Source of the DNA: Lactuca virosa
Lineage: Eukaryota > Streptophyta > Magnoliopsida > Asterales > Asteraceae
DNA length: 64,000 bases
Reading direction: 5' to 3'
NCBI GenBank assembly: GCA_928212115.1
Contig: CAKMRJ010004445.1
Span: 2,024,507-2,088,506, forward strand
How positions within the stretch are numbered: the first letter of the stretch is position 1; every line of letters begins with the position of its first letter. Made by a program: the position numbers and the translations under genes. Below, in pieces: positions 44,805 to 56,418 of this stretch. The notes beneath the pieces are model-generated. The model was not told where the DNA came from. It made no database searches and saw only the letters and a list, made by a program, of their open reading frames with translations.

Positions 44805-45527
44805 TTTCATCTTACCGCTGATTAAGGAAAAGTTCTCTTACACAGCATAAGAATTTTCATATGGTAAGAGCCAGGCCAAACCATGTCGAATTAGGATGTC
44901 GGAATTTTCTCGACTAAATAGATATTAAGTCGTTCTGGGGAAAATGATTACTTAGGATAATGAACTATCCTATGTACCTAAGTTTTCAGTGCTTCTGGTT
45001 ACGAATCCCCTTTTTGAAATTGGCCGGTACTACCAATACGAGGGTTCTGAAAATTTGAAATTATGAACTTTCATTCAATGATCCTTACTAGGTCTCTCTA
45101 TAATCGCTTGGTGTATACAAGTCATGTATAATTAAGATTGGTAGAACCATTGACTGAGCAACCCTGCCCTAAATCCACAACCAAACAAGGAACAGGAAAT
45201 GAGGCGGGATTACGCACTCTAAGTTTACAAATCTTAATTATAAATGACCCTTATGTATACACTAAGTCATCATAGCTTACCTGTTAGGGTTTCAAATTTT
45301 ATATAAATGTTGTGATTTAATTTGAACGGGGAGGGTACTCATAATTATAGATAATTATCGGGGTTTCGAAGCATACCAAAATATAGCAGGGTTCTTTGAT
45401 GCCTTCCCATGCATTGGGGTCAAACTTCTCCTGCACCCCCGTCGTTATTCTCTGTTGGACAGTCCCTCTTGTAATGTCCTATTTCACCACAAAGGTGACA
45501 TATGGGAATGGTTCCAACATTGGTAGT
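44805..45527 (-). other. T1 decayed pol between S3 and gag
   Basis: No readable domain. Module copy d lies inside. By position this should be protease and RT, but most of that sequence is lost. Confidence 0.4.
45107..45266 (+). repeat. 160-bp inverted-end module, copy d
   Basis: The clearest copy. Ends GTGTATAC (45111) and GTATACAC (45255) are perfect inverted repeats; the arms pair as ATAATTAAGATT with AATCTTAATTAT. Core CCAAACAAGGAA at 45181-45192, followed by the conserved GAGGCGGGATTACGCAC. Confidence 0.82.
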
Positions 45528-46159
45528 TCAAGTGATGAACTCAACCGGAGTTCTATAGATGCGGGCGGTATGCCCTTTCAGGTTGCATCTATTGCAATGC
45601 AGCTCTCGACAAACTCCATGATGATGGTAGTTGCACTTCCTGCAGTGTGGGAGGTTTCCTAAGTACGGCGTGGTAGGTGCTAGAATAACATGGCTGATGG
45701 GGTATTGACTGCCCCAGTTCGTTGCCATCATTTAGGTTCTTGAGTTGAACAACTCCCTTTCTTGTTCTTGAACTTTCGTTTCAGGATATTAGGCTTAAGG
45801 TTCGATGTGTCCTTACAAATAGGTACTCGTTGCTGTACTTGGCCATCACCACGATCGGGGTTATCGATAGCATTACCACTAACATTTGCATTGTTAGCAT
45901 TAAGGTGTGCCATGACAGCTGCTACAGCTGCTGTGACCGCAGCTTGAAACGTAGTCGCATCTATTTGAAGGATTGGTGTTTTCCTAGTGGGTTGGTTACG
46001 TTCCATCGGAGAGGCATGATTTTGTTTCATGATAAGAAAATGAGCTTGTGAGTGACTATCGTTGTTTCTAGATGTATTATAGCCATTTGTATATATATAT
46101 AAATCTTTCGTTTTTGTTATATTGTTCTCAATGATTCGACCTGCATCCCTATGATGCAA
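45528..46159 (-). pseudogene. T1 gag, partial
   Basis: The frame 46159-45728 has the Tekay-like alanine-rich helix (FQAAVTAAVAAVMAHLN). The frame 45731-45528 has a zinc-binding region with CRKCNYHHHGVC and CNRCNLKGHTARI. The central capsid region between them is missing, so gag has an internal deletion plus a frame break. Its normal role is capsid formation and RNA packaging. Confidence 0.75.
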
Positions 46160-47621
46160 TCCTGGTAAGGAACAAAAATAAGCTTCTAGAATGGTTATGA
46201 ACCGAGTATCATTCGAACTATGTTACCTTCGATTGGTGGATATCGTTTTCCAACTTTCGAAATGATTCGAAAACAATTCATAACAGTGTCTATATAAAAT
46301 AGACTTATGAATTTGAGAAGTACTCACTATCAATTAAGATTTCGTGATCTGATTTATTGTTATTATCTGTGACAGGAAAAGAGGATAAGCTGAAAACCTA
46401 ATGTGAGTGGTATAAATACTAACTCACTAGGTTGTATCATTTATTAGTTATTACTTAGATGAAAAGGCGCTCAAACACTTCACATGAATCATGCGTAGTT
46501 TTCCTCTATTCTCAGTTCTATCCTGGGTGGTAATGATTTGTTCTCTCCTGGTATCTATAGGGTGTCCTTCTCCTCCGTAGGTATATTGAATTCCTAAGCT
46601 GTCTTACTTCCGATTCTGATACTGATCCCCATTACTTTGTAATTAAGATTTTGAATCTCGGAAGTTCATGTGAATCTCTCATTGGTGTCCTTAATAGGGT
46701 AAGGGCACTAAATGATTTCTATAGTTTATTTACTGCTCATATGTTTCTTTCTTGGAATTCTCCTAATGAAATTCTGTTGGATCCTCCTTGACTCTTCTAT
46801 TGATTGCTGGAGTAACTACATTTATATAAGGGGTTTACACGAGAATGGGAATGTCTAAATAATCTATGAGAAAATTTAATTTAATTTTTTTTACGAAGGT
46901 GATCCTTTCTGGTCCTTCTGTAATCATATGGTGTGTACTGATTATATATAATCCAGATCAAATAGACCTTCGAATAAGTAATCCTATGCTAAAACCACAT
47001 CCAAACAAGGAAAAGGAAGTAGAGTGAAAATCACATATTCTAAGTCTATAAAATCTCAACTATATATAACCTTAACGTATCCACTTAGTAATTATAGACT
47101 TATAAGAAAAGATCTTTTTAACATTTCCCCAAAGGTATATAAAATACCTCCATGTTATTTTAGTTATAAGTTCGATTCTTGGACTTCTAGATATAAGAAG
47201 TTGATAAGTGTTCAGTTTTCTTGTTATAGCATCCTAAAATACTCCTATAGTATTTTAACCTTTATGTTTGGTTCTAGAATTCTTCTGGTACTTAGGTAAG
47301 TTTTATACTTGTTGCAACACTGCAATCACTCCCCAACTACATGTTGGTCATATCTCGAATGAATATAGTTGATCAGGCTATATTGATCCCATATATGATT
47401 ACGTCATTGTCTAGGTTTAACTGCAATGTCCAACATCCAAATACTTTTGTTTTGTTCTTCTTGTGAGACATATTCTAGTATATATATTCTGCATGTATTT
47501 ATACTTTTATAAAATATTGTTATATTTTTAAAGTATAACTCTCGGTGAGAGAGTTTTTATTCCAATGGGTTTATAGTTGTATATCTTTTATGACTGATAT
47601 ACTGAGTTCACTATAAACACT
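46160..47621 (-). other. T1 leader between primer site and gag
   Basis: About 1.4 kb of AT-rich sequence without a coding frame. Module copy e lies at 46927-47088. It is unusually long for a gypsy leader. Confidence 0.55.
46927..47088 (+). repeat. 160-bp inverted-end module, copy e
   Basis: Core CCAAACAAGGAA at 47001-47012. Arms GTGTGTACTGATTATATATA and, inverted, TATATATAACCTTAACGTAT; right end CCACTTAG. Confidence 0.75.
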
Positions 47622-47633
47622 GCTCTGATACCA
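47622..47633 (-). other. T1 primer-binding site (initiator Met tRNA)
   Basis: Read on -, TGGTATCAGAGC, three bases after the LTR end GTGTGACA. Confidence 0.93.
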
Positions 47634-48060
47634 ATCTGTCACACCCCCAAACCAGAACGGCGGAAACGTTCGGGGGCGGAGGACTTCAGGTAAGTATCAC
47701 AACACATGTAATATAGTAATCAAAGTACAAACAACCATTGCATTAATAAGTATAAGTTGTACATAAGTGTTTAAACATTACATATTCAAACACCAAAGTA
47801 GGTACAGTATAAGACAAGAGTCGCGGTACGGTACTAGGTAGTCTTCTTAAAAGCTTCAGGAGTGTACCTGTCTACTGTATTCCTGAGAATACAAGTTATT
47901 TGGAAAGGGTAGATCAGCATTTAAGCTAGTGAGTTCATAAGTATTTTAGTTCTGTTAAGTATACTCTAAGTTCTTTGGAAAAGTTCACAGGTTCCTTAAA
48001 AAAATCCTATATTTCCTGAGGTGATAGACTGATAACCTCACTAGTTTCCCTCTATAATTA

Positions 48061-48224
48061 CTTAGTTTATACTGATCATATATAACCCAATATCGAATGG
48101 ATAGTTAAATGGGTGTATCTGCCCTAAGCCCACAACCAAACAAGGAACAACAAGTAAGGCGGAAGTCACACATTTCACTGTCAATCGGATATTACTTATG
48201 TATAACTCTGACGTAAAAACTAAG
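48061..48224 (+). repeat. 160-bp inverted-end module, copy f
   Basis: 164 bp with ends CTTAGTTTATAC and GTAAAAACTAAG; core at 48136-48147. Same LTR position as copy a. Confidence 0.75.
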
Positions 48225-48299
48225 GAATTGTAGAATTAACCACTAAAGGTCCTTTATGTTATAGTAGTTTACAAAAAGTGAATGACTAAGTTCCCATTT

Positions 48300-48439
48300 G
48301 TAAAAGTGGTTTAATCCCATAAACCGTTTCATTTGTAAAAGTGGTTTAATCCCATAAACCGTTTCCTTTGTAAAAGTGGTTTAATCCCATAAACCGTTTC
48401 ATTTGTAAAAGTGGTTTAATCCCATAAACCGTTTCATTT
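48300..48439. repeat. 35-bp tandem repeat in the T1 5' LTR, four copies
   Basis: Four 35-bp units, cleaner than the five in the 3' LTR. Confidence 0.92.
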
Positions 48440-48975
48440 GTAAAAGTATTCTTAGTTATATCCGTTCTACAGTAAAACCTTAGTATTAATCCTGGAAAAT
48501 ATTATATTATCCATAATACTACCTTGTTGTTTTAAATGTTCCAAAACCAGAAGTACAAGTATATTTGCCATAATTGATTTACTGATACGTAGTTTTTACT
48601 GTAAGTAAAAACTAACAAAAGGTATATTTGGTCAGGATGTAATTATCTTTTCTTACTGTTTTAAGAAAAGTATATTACTTAGTAATTTACTCGTTGTTTT
48701 ATCCATGTGAGTTCTAGTAACCATACTGATATGACTGATGTGCCTGCTGTGACGTTCTTCAGGCGTCGGAAACGATATGATATTTGACACCCTAGGCCTG
48801 CCGGCCAAACTGTAGCGAACAGTAAAGGTGCGGGATTGTCAGTCCCATATAGATCTATACACAAATTCACGCCCTCCCTACAGGAGATTCTGGTTAATAA
48901 GTCAGGAGTTAAGGTCGTACTTAGATAACTACACCATGAAGAGTCTCACAAATTTATTGTTTTAACGAGATTTAC

Positions 48976-49259
48976 GATGTATTATTACCCCGTGATTGCT
49001 AACCCTGGTACTCTGTATCGTACCTTTCTTAATGCAAACTCGGTATGATGTATTATTACCCCGTGATTGCTAACCCCAGTACTCTGTATCGTACCCTTGT
49101 TAATGCAAACTCAGTATGATGTATTATTACCCCGTGATTGCTAACCCTGGTACTCTGTATCGTACCCTTGTTAATGCAAACTCGGTATGATGTATTATTA
49201 CCCCGTGATTGCTAACCCTGGTACTCTGTATTGTACCTTTGTTAGTGCAAACCCGGTAT
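48976..49259. repeat. 71-bp tandem repeat in the T1 5' LTR, four copies
   Basis: Units at 48976, 49047, 49118 and 49189; a partial unit follows at 49260. Same copy number as the 3' LTR. Confidence 0.93.
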
Positions 49260-49504
49260 GATGTATTATTACTTCTTTAATATGTTATCCATATATTAAA
49301 AGTATTATACATATCCTGGTATTAATAAATGAATTGTTGTTAATTTTATTGGAAAGTATACAATCGTGAATCATACTTTTATATTTAGTTTAGAATCATA
49401 AATTATACCTATTATAATTTATCTGTTCTATCTGATTAGCATGATTTCTCATGGATGAACACCTTTGCTCAACATGACACAAAGGTAACGATACCGAATG
49501 GAGT

Positions 49505-49549
49505 AACCTTTTATACTCACATATATATATATATATATATATAGATATA

Positions 49550-49611
<62 letters not shown>

Positions 49612-49743
49612 ATTAAGAAGGAAATGACCTTCGGACAAATAACCCCACCTTAATTCTACATCCAAACAAGGAAAAGGAAATAAGATAATTCATTAGTCCT
49701 AAGCCCTTCAAATCTTATTTATATATTTATACATATATAAACA
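49505..49743 (+). repeat. 160-bp inverted-end module, copy g
   Basis: Core CCAAACAAGGAA at 49662-49673; the left arm is expanded into a TA microsatellite at 49520-49608. Same LTR position as copy b. Confidence 0.65.
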
Positions 49744-50279
49744 TGATTTTGGCAATTATAAATTGAAATAGTTTATAAAACCTTTTTAAAAAAATTTAAC
49801 TGAATTTACATGACTTTAAAGATTTAACATGGCTTTAAGTCATTTTGGAAGTATTTGGTAATCCTTAAAAGCATAAGGAAATCCTTTGTGTGATTATTTC
49901 ACATACAATTATTAACACAATTTTAAATTGTGATCAACTTGTATTCCCCCCCTAAAAAACATATAAAACCATTTAAAAAGGTATATTATAGGTGTATGAA
50001 CTCACTTTGATAAGTGGTGATTTGGGCAGCATTTCGTTTCTATAGATGATCTTTCTCGAAGAAACCGTGAGTTTTTGAGTAAAAACCGGGCTTTACGCGG
50101 GCAGCACTTCGACTGGAAAGAGGTTATCTTCTCGAGAATTCTAGGGCTTTGGGGCTTGCTTTGGGTTTTAGACACGATACCGAGGCCTTGGGGGTTGCTT
50201 GGGAGGTTATGGAAGTGAAAGGGGTGAAAAAGGACCAAAAATGGGGTGAAAAAGTGTAAAAATCTGGAGAGTCTCGCGG

Positions 50280-50289
50280 CTATTTATAG
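50280..50289 (-). promoter_or_regulatory. T1 5' LTR TATA box
   Basis: Read on -, CTATAAATAG. The perfect palindrome CCTCGCATGCGAGG lies upstream at 50571-50584. Confidence 0.65.
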
Positions 50290-50961
50290 TATGAAGCTTC
50301 GGATCCGAGGCAAGGGGAAGGAGAAGCGTATCTCGGACAGGTGGCGAGCGGGTGGCTTCGGTTCGGACACCTGGCTCATTCGAAGGCGAGTCAGCAGCCA
50401 CGCGTCAGAAGAAGAAGCGAGGAGGGTGGCAGTCTCGGATGCGTGTCGGACCAGGAGAGGACCGGACTTCGGTCCAATCAGGAGGCGCCATGACGACTTC
50501 GGACCAATCAGCAGGTGACACGCGAGACTGCGGTCCAATCAGATGAAGCCACGTAGCAGACACATGGAAGCCTCGCATGCGAGGGTGACATGGTCGAAGA
50601 GGGTCCATGCGAAAATTCCCGGTTTTCAACATTTCTTGATTTTTGTGCAAAAACTTGCGAAATTCATAACTTTCGCATACGAGCTCCGTTTTTGGCGTTC
50701 TTTATATGAACGCGTAGGTAAAATTATACTCTACGACTTTCGTTTAGACTTCGTCGGCTATTTTTGAATTTATTTTTAATATTATTATTTTTAACAGACC
50801 GGGATAGGAAATCTGTTAAAAATTCATAACTTCTTCGTTATAATTCGGATTTCAGTGTTCTTTATATTTTTTGAAACCTTGTTACAATCTCTACCACTTT
50901 CTTCATCCCAATTACGATTATTGATCAATTTATTTTGGACCTAAATTTGACTGGTGTCACA

Positions 50962-50966
50962 CAACA
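50962..50966. repeat. T1 target-site duplication, right
   Basis: CAACA, identical to 25518-25522, fixing the T1 outer boundary. Confidence 0.85.
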
Positions 50967-51659
50967 TACATGTAATAACTGGTTCATAAGCACGAACACT
51001 CATACCTGGCCCAATCAGCCTCGGGTTGGATTATCAGGCATTCCTACAATGGGTCCATTCATCCTCGGGATTGAATACCCTCGTATCCTGCACATGTTTG
51101 GCCCAATCAACCCTCGGGTTGGAAGACCACACGTCAGGTCCAATCAATCATAGGGTCCTGTCATTCTCGGGATGGAATACCCTAGATCATAATACCACTA
51201 TATACGAAACTCAGGTCTAAACTCATAACAAATATGTAACACTAGTCAAAATTAGGTCAATAACAATCACATGTGATTATACCAATCATGTAATGTGATT
51301 TTGTCAAAACAAGTAATGTAGTAAACTCACTATGTATTTCATGATAATTCTAATATAAATATGAACTTTCATACATAATTTATGGTATAAATCAAAGTAT
51401 ACGTCCATACGATTCCAAAAATATAGAGAACGTCTGAATCTGACTTCGCGTGAAGAAGTTATGATAAACCGAACACTATAAATCTCTATAATAAGAGGAT
51501 TTAAAAATATACTTATAATTAGCTATTTGAGTCTAAACGAGAGTTGTAGTACTCGTGAATACCTACGCGTGGATATAAATAACGTCAAAAACGGAGTTTG
51601 TATGCGAAAGTTACGACCTTCCGAAGATTAAGCTGTCAGAAACCCTAATTTGACTGAAC

Positions 51660-51895
51660 TCACGACGTGAGCATTGAAACTCACGATGTGAGGAGTCATT
51701 TTGCCACATTTCGGATCTAGAAGGTGCGTGACGAGGCTACGAAGTGATAAGATCCAAACTCATGAAGTGAACATTGATATTTCACGACGCGAGGAGTCAT
51801 ATGGCCACCTTCGGAAGCTAGAAGACGGATGGCAAGTCTAGGAAGAGATAAGCTCGAAACACACGATGTGAACAATGAGTTTCTCACGTCGTGAG
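51660..51895. promoter_or_regulatory. Palindrome array upstream of the R5 TATA box
   Basis: Six or so copies of CTCACGACGTGAG-like sequences; the best is CTCACGTCGTGAG at 51883-51895, sixteen bases before the TATA box. The ACGT core resembles plant bZIP sites; that is inference. Confidence 0.5.
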
Positions 51896-51910
51896 GGTCC
51901 AAAATCCTTC

Positions 51911-51920
51911 CTATAAATAG
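51911..51920 (+). promoter_or_regulatory. R5 LTR TATA box
   Basis: CTATAAATAG, followed by a pyrimidine-rich stretch (TTTCCCTTTCTCC at about 51950) typical of a plant start region. Confidence 0.65.
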
Positions 51921-52269
51921 GAGGTCCGACCTTAACACTTCCTTACACCATTTCCCTTTCTCCTCTCTCCTTTGTTGAAGCCATCTTGCATTCTGAGCCC
52001 CGACGACCTCGTACGCTGACCGTTTCTACTTAGATTACATAAAATCACGCTATTAAGGTGAGTTTCATGGTTATTAGATAGTTATAATAACTGGGATATA
52101 GTTATTTCGTATCTGAAAGTATACAACTATCGTAAAGTTGTTAGCATGTTATTGTTATAGTAATATACTAATGTAGATCTTGAGTTATACTTAGGATTCT
52201 ATATATATGTTGTGTGCGATATAGTTCCGAAGTTATATTCGGAAGTTCTATTTGTTAAATTATAAAGTA

Positions 52270-52403
52270 TGTTGTTATTATTGGTTTTATGTCAAGATAA
52301 AACTTGGTATGTTGTATGTTGTTATTGTTAGTTTTATGACAAGATAAAACCTAGTATGTTATATGTTATTGTTGTTATTGGTTTTATGTCAAGATAAATC
52401 CTG
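52270..52403. repeat. Short tandem repeat in R5, three units of about 48 bp
   Basis: Three units contain GTTTTATGTCAAGATAAA or a near copy, at about 52283, 52330 and 52380. A hairpin pair CTCATGGTAAATCATGAG and CTCATGGTATATCATGAG follows at 52764 and 52792. Confidence 0.8.
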
Positions 52404-53373
52404 GTTTTACTTCAAGTTATAGCTGTTATACTGCCTAAATGTTATGAAGTTAGGAGTAATGTTTAAAAGCATAGTCTAGTAACTTAGAGTTTTAGACATG
52501 AAAATGCTTTTGTTGTTAGAGCTATAGGAAGCCGTTATAGTCTACATAAGCTACCTCATTCATCAACTGAGATTGGGGATCTTAGTGGAAGTCCTCTGAC
52601 CTGTAACCGTTAATCCCGTGTGAACGAGGAAGTCATGTATGAATAAGATACGGGTTGACGACCCCACTCGTGGTTGTTAATTACAACCCAAGACAAGCGA
52701 GTGATGATCCGCTCCTTTTTATCTGTTATTGTTCCGGCGTCGATGAAGCGCTCGGTATTATTTCTCATGGTAAATCATGAGTGTATTGTTTCTCATGGTA
52801 TATCATGAGTGTGTTTTGTCAGAGGTTTTTTTGTCAAGCAGCGGTTACAGACTCATGGTAGCAACTTGTTAGAAACATTATACTTTGTCGTATACAAGTA
52901 TTAATGTTAAGTATAAGTTTCCCCCTACTTATACCCTAGGTACTACTTGTATATTAAGTAGATAATTATACGTAACACACATACTCGTATAGAATTGAAA
53001 TAGATTTATACGTAGTGGTTTTTACTCGTATAGAATTGAAGTAAGATTTATACGTAGCAACTTTCATTTGTATGGAATTACAAACACTTATATTTATAGT
53101 ATATGAGACTTATAGGTAAACTACTTATTTGGTAAGTAAACTTTTATACCTAGGATATATATACTAAACGTTGGAGAGTCAAAATGATACTTTCAAAACT
53201 ATACTTTTGAACTTGGAAAATGTATTATTTTTATATATGGAGTCAAAACATGTGGACTCACCAACTTTATGTTGACGTATTTTTAAATGCATGTGTTTTC
53301 TGGAAGTTGATAACTATGATACGAGAAATGACGTTACATTGTCTGGTGTTTCCGCAGACGGCCGGGGTGTGAC

Positions 53374-54115
53374 AACGTAAGCCGAGATCTAGATCCAATT
53401 GCAAACTATAACCAATACCTGATCAAATGTGTAAGCCGAACCATCCTTATTGCCACCTTGAATACCCATAGATACGCACGGGGAATCACTACCATGCACA
53501 TATTTGGGAATCCCCAACTTCATATTATCTCGGCACAAAGCCCATACTTGATCGAGACTGATCCGATTCTACTAATACCGAACTAGCCCGAGAAGACTTC
53601 CACGATTATCCCGAAGGTTTCCAAAATCCGAGTTGGATACGACTCAAAATTCTATTCCATCATCGAGGGGAAACATACCCCAAAGACTTAGGAAACATAA
53701 ACACATTTCATAAGGTAATTAGTGACACACTCCTAGCTTCTCAACTGTCGCCTCTTGAATTCCTTCGGAGAATTCCCGCTCCCTGATAGGTTCACCGATT
53801 AACGCATGTCCGACCATTCTGGAAACCATAATCTGAACAACAATAGACAAAACCTTCAGTGGCTGACGCTCAACTTGAAAATTCCCAAATTCTGCTTATC
53901 AAGCACCGAGAATACACGATTCACATGTTGGGGAGTTTTACCGAACTCCTACTCACACAACCCTCAACCAAACAGCCACTTGGGTTGTCTTCCTTCCTGA
54001 CAACGATGCGAAACTTATCCTATTTTCAAAACCGCTCGTGCTTCTGAATCTCGGGATAATTCTCCCCCACTTAGACTCGACTAAATCTTCACAATACATG
54101 AAAGTTGGAGAATTA
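53374..54115. other. Unassigned stretch between R5 and T2
   Basis: About 740 bases, more GC-rich than its flanks, with no long frame and no family I recognise. A polypurine-like TCTCCCCCAC (inverted GTGGGGGAGA) lies at 54061-54070, as near the 3' end of a gypsy body. It may be the 3' tail of an older gypsy interior. Confidence 0.35.
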
Positions 54116-55387
54116 TGTGACATCCCCAAAATCTCGGCCAGAAAAGACCGGTTTCATTTATGCTTTTAAAATAATTTCAAAGTAATCCATTGATTAAAAA
54201 GGGTTGCGGAATTTGTTCCCAAAACAAAACATGATAAAATAGAATTTATCAAAGCATTTCATCACGAGATGCATTTTCATTATATAACAATATTCGGGAT
54301 GTAATGTTCCGATAAACAGACCAAAAGCATAAACAAACACAGTATAGACCTTACAACAGTTACATATAACAAAAGGTCTAAAATCAAAACATCTTGATTA
54401 AGTCATCCAACTTATGCTCTCGCGCCACTAACTGTAATATAAACAAAACTGAGTGGGTCAGGCTTGGGAGCCTGGTGAGCATATAGGGTTTTCAACCCAC
54501 AATAAATAATTATATTTAATTTCACCAACCAACAATAACCCGATTACCCATTCCCGTTATCCTCACTTTACGTCCCTAAAACAACATCTATTTCAAGGGA
54601 CCTAATCTAGTATTTTTCCTCGGGACCGACATTACTGCAAATGGGTTTCCTCAACAATAGATGTCCTAAAGGCAACCATGAGGGGGATAGAGTACACCGG
54701 TGAACACATCGTTCACAACACCTACATGTTATGAGCCTGCTAGCGTTCCATTGGACTGTCTAGAAAGAGTCTGTGGTCGTCATCCATACTCCGCTAGATG
54801 ACTAGATCAACAATAACAAGGAGGCCTCTCATCTGTTTATCACACATCAACTATCTACCCATGTTCTACCCAACATATTAGTAGATAAAAATATATATTT
54901 TTATACATAGTTTAAAACCTGTATAGCATGTTCATTGAATACATACTCCACATAACAGATGAGGCACAGACACATAACACGTATTTCATAGAGAAGATAT
55001 CATATCTATGAGATAGAAGAAAGTGAATATACATTCACACATTTAACAACAAAATATACATCTAACACGTATTTCATATAAAATACTTCATAATTATGCG
55101 TTAGAAGAAAGTAACTACACACTCACTTGATCAGAAGATGATCGGACAGCACTACGACTTGTAGAAGCAGTATTCTTCGGTAGATCTGGAACATCTTCAC
55201 AAAATTGGCTTCTCGCTGGCAGAGCTTCGGCTCAGGAATTGTACTTCTCGGGATCTTCGGGGCTTCGGGACTCGCTTCGGGTCTCGGGATGACACCGGGG
55301 CTTTGGGGGGTTAAAATAGGGCTTAGAGAGAGTATCAGGAGTGGGAGAGTAAGAGATGAGCAACCAAACTCGGCTGACCCTTGATTT

Positions 55388-55397
55388 CTATTTATAG
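55388..55397 (-). promoter_or_regulatory. T2 LTR TATA box
   Basis: Read on -, CTATAAATAG, about 20 bases after the last palindrome of the array. Confidence 0.7.
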
Positions 55398-55416
55398 GGT
55401 GAATTTTCTGAGTTCA

Positions 55417-55590
55417 CCTCGTGAGTTTCTAATATTCACCTCGTGAACTGGCTCACCCCGTGAGTTTCTAATATGCACCTCGTGAGCTCGATACGTCATT
55501 GCGTTTGTCATGGCCACTTGCCCTGGAAGACGTCCATCATCTGTTCACCTCGTGAGTCACTAATGCTCACCTCGTGAACTGACACAGCCT
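55417..55590. promoter_or_regulatory. Palindrome array upstream of the T2 TATA box
   Basis: Six copies of TCAC-CTC-GTGA, several extended to CTCACCTCGTGAG, at roughly 25-40 base spacing. Sequence differs from the GA and R5 palindromes but the placement is the same. Confidence 0.55.
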
Positions 55591-55616
55591 TGGGGTTCAC
55601 GCCCCGAACTTCAAAA

Positions 55617-56230
55617 ATTCATAACTTTCGCATACGAGCTCCGTTTTCGACGTTCCTTATATCCACGCGTAGGTGAGATTATGCTCTACAACTCTCGTTT
55701 AGACTCCATTGGTAATTTTGTCTTTATTTTTTATTATATTATTTTTAGTAGGCCGGGATAGGAAAACTCCGTTATAAATTCATAACTTCTTCATCCGATG
55801 TCCGTTTCCATCTGTCTTTTTACCTTTGCAGTACCATTGATGAGATCTTCGATTCTCGTTTAGATTGTTTCGGCTAAAAACCGCTCGATCTCAAATCGAG
55901 TATTCGGGCTGCACACTACTAAGTCGAAACTTCGGAAAATCATAACTTCCTCATACGAAGTCAGATTTGGGCGTTCTTTTTATGCACGCTCTCGGTTTAA
56001 AGAACTCTACAACTTCCGTTTAGATCACTAAGGCTAGATATCGCTCTATCTTATATTCATATTTTACGTCATTCAGCGTCATGTCGGTTCTGTCGCGAAA
56101 CTTCGACAAATCATAACTTTTTTCGTTATAACTCGGATTTCGGCATTCTTTATATATTCGGAAACCTCGTTTCAACTACTACAACATTATCCATAGATAT
56201 CGGCTTTATCTAACATTTCATTTTGACGCT
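55617..56230 (-). repeat. Degenerate tandem promoter units in the T2 LTR
   Basis: Four units of about 150-180 bp start near 55617, 55778, 55931 and 56111. Each has CATAACTT, then a GCGTTCTTTATAT-like part, CTACAACT, CGTTTAGA and GGCTA (seen on +). Related units occur in the T1 LTRs (28560-29090) and, inverted, in R5 (51540-51640). Confidence 0.7.
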
Positions 56231-56383
56231 TATTTGCGTACTTAATTCTATTAAGTCACACAGTTAAGCACAAAACACATAATACTCAAATAATACACTT
56301 CTATTATTTCAAAACGGATTACAAAGGTTAACCTAGACTACTATATCAAAATTAATGACAAGCCCAGAAACACAGGCGTTACA

Positions 56384-56399
56384 ATTCTCTCCACCTTAG
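56384..56399 (-). other. T2 polypurine tract
   Basis: Read on -, TAAGGTGGAGAGAAT directly precedes the LTR start TGTAACGCC. Confidence 0.88.
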
Positions 56400-56418
56400 A
56401 ATGATTCCGTCCCCGGAA

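Larger units (their letters stand above)
25523..50961 (-). mobile_element. T1: Tekay-type Ty3/gypsy element, split by S3
   Basis: Ends are defined by LTRs starting TGTCACACCCCC (+ strand) and matching duplications CAACA. Read on -, the order is 5' LTR (50961-47637), primer site, leader, gag, traces of pol, the S3 insertion (44799-31557), RNase H, integrase end, and 3' LTR (from 29970 down). Without S3 the interior is only about 4.4 kb, so most of protease-RT is deleted or unreadable. The 3' LTR is chimeric (29093-29970). Three 160-bp modules sit in the interior and four in the LTRs. Confidence 0.85.
47637..50961 (-). repeat. T1 5' LTR
   Basis: 3325 bp. On + it starts TGTCACACCCCC and ends TTTGACTGGTGTCACA, followed by the duplication CAACA. 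It is the better preserved T1 LTR at the outer end. Compared with 25523-29092 it lacks about 330 bp of tandem promoter units. Confidence 0.9.
50967..53373 (+). repeat. R5: LTR-derived region
   Basis: The part from about 51470 reads as a + strand gypsy LTR: promoter units with GTATGCGAAAGTTACGA (51601), a palindrome array (51660-51895), TATA box (51911), then a long R-U5 ending GGGGTGTGACA at 53373. The first 500 bases (AACTCACTATG near 51324, read opposite) seem to be a fragment of another LTR in reverse. No primer site follows 53373. Whether this is one solo LTR or two fragments is not resolved. Confidence 0.55.
54116..56383 (-). repeat. T2 3' LTR
   Basis: 2268 bp; on + it runs from TGTGACATCCCC to GGCGTTACA. 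Read on -, the order is tandem promoter units (56230-55617), palindrome array (55590-55420), TATA box (55397-55388), then R-U5. The polypurine tract abuts its start. Confidence 0.88.

Noticed and set aside
50955..53373. Solo LTR starting TGTCACACAAC at 50955
   Set aside because: Those bases are the end of the T1 5' LTR; CAACA at 50962-50966 matches the duplication at 25518-25522.
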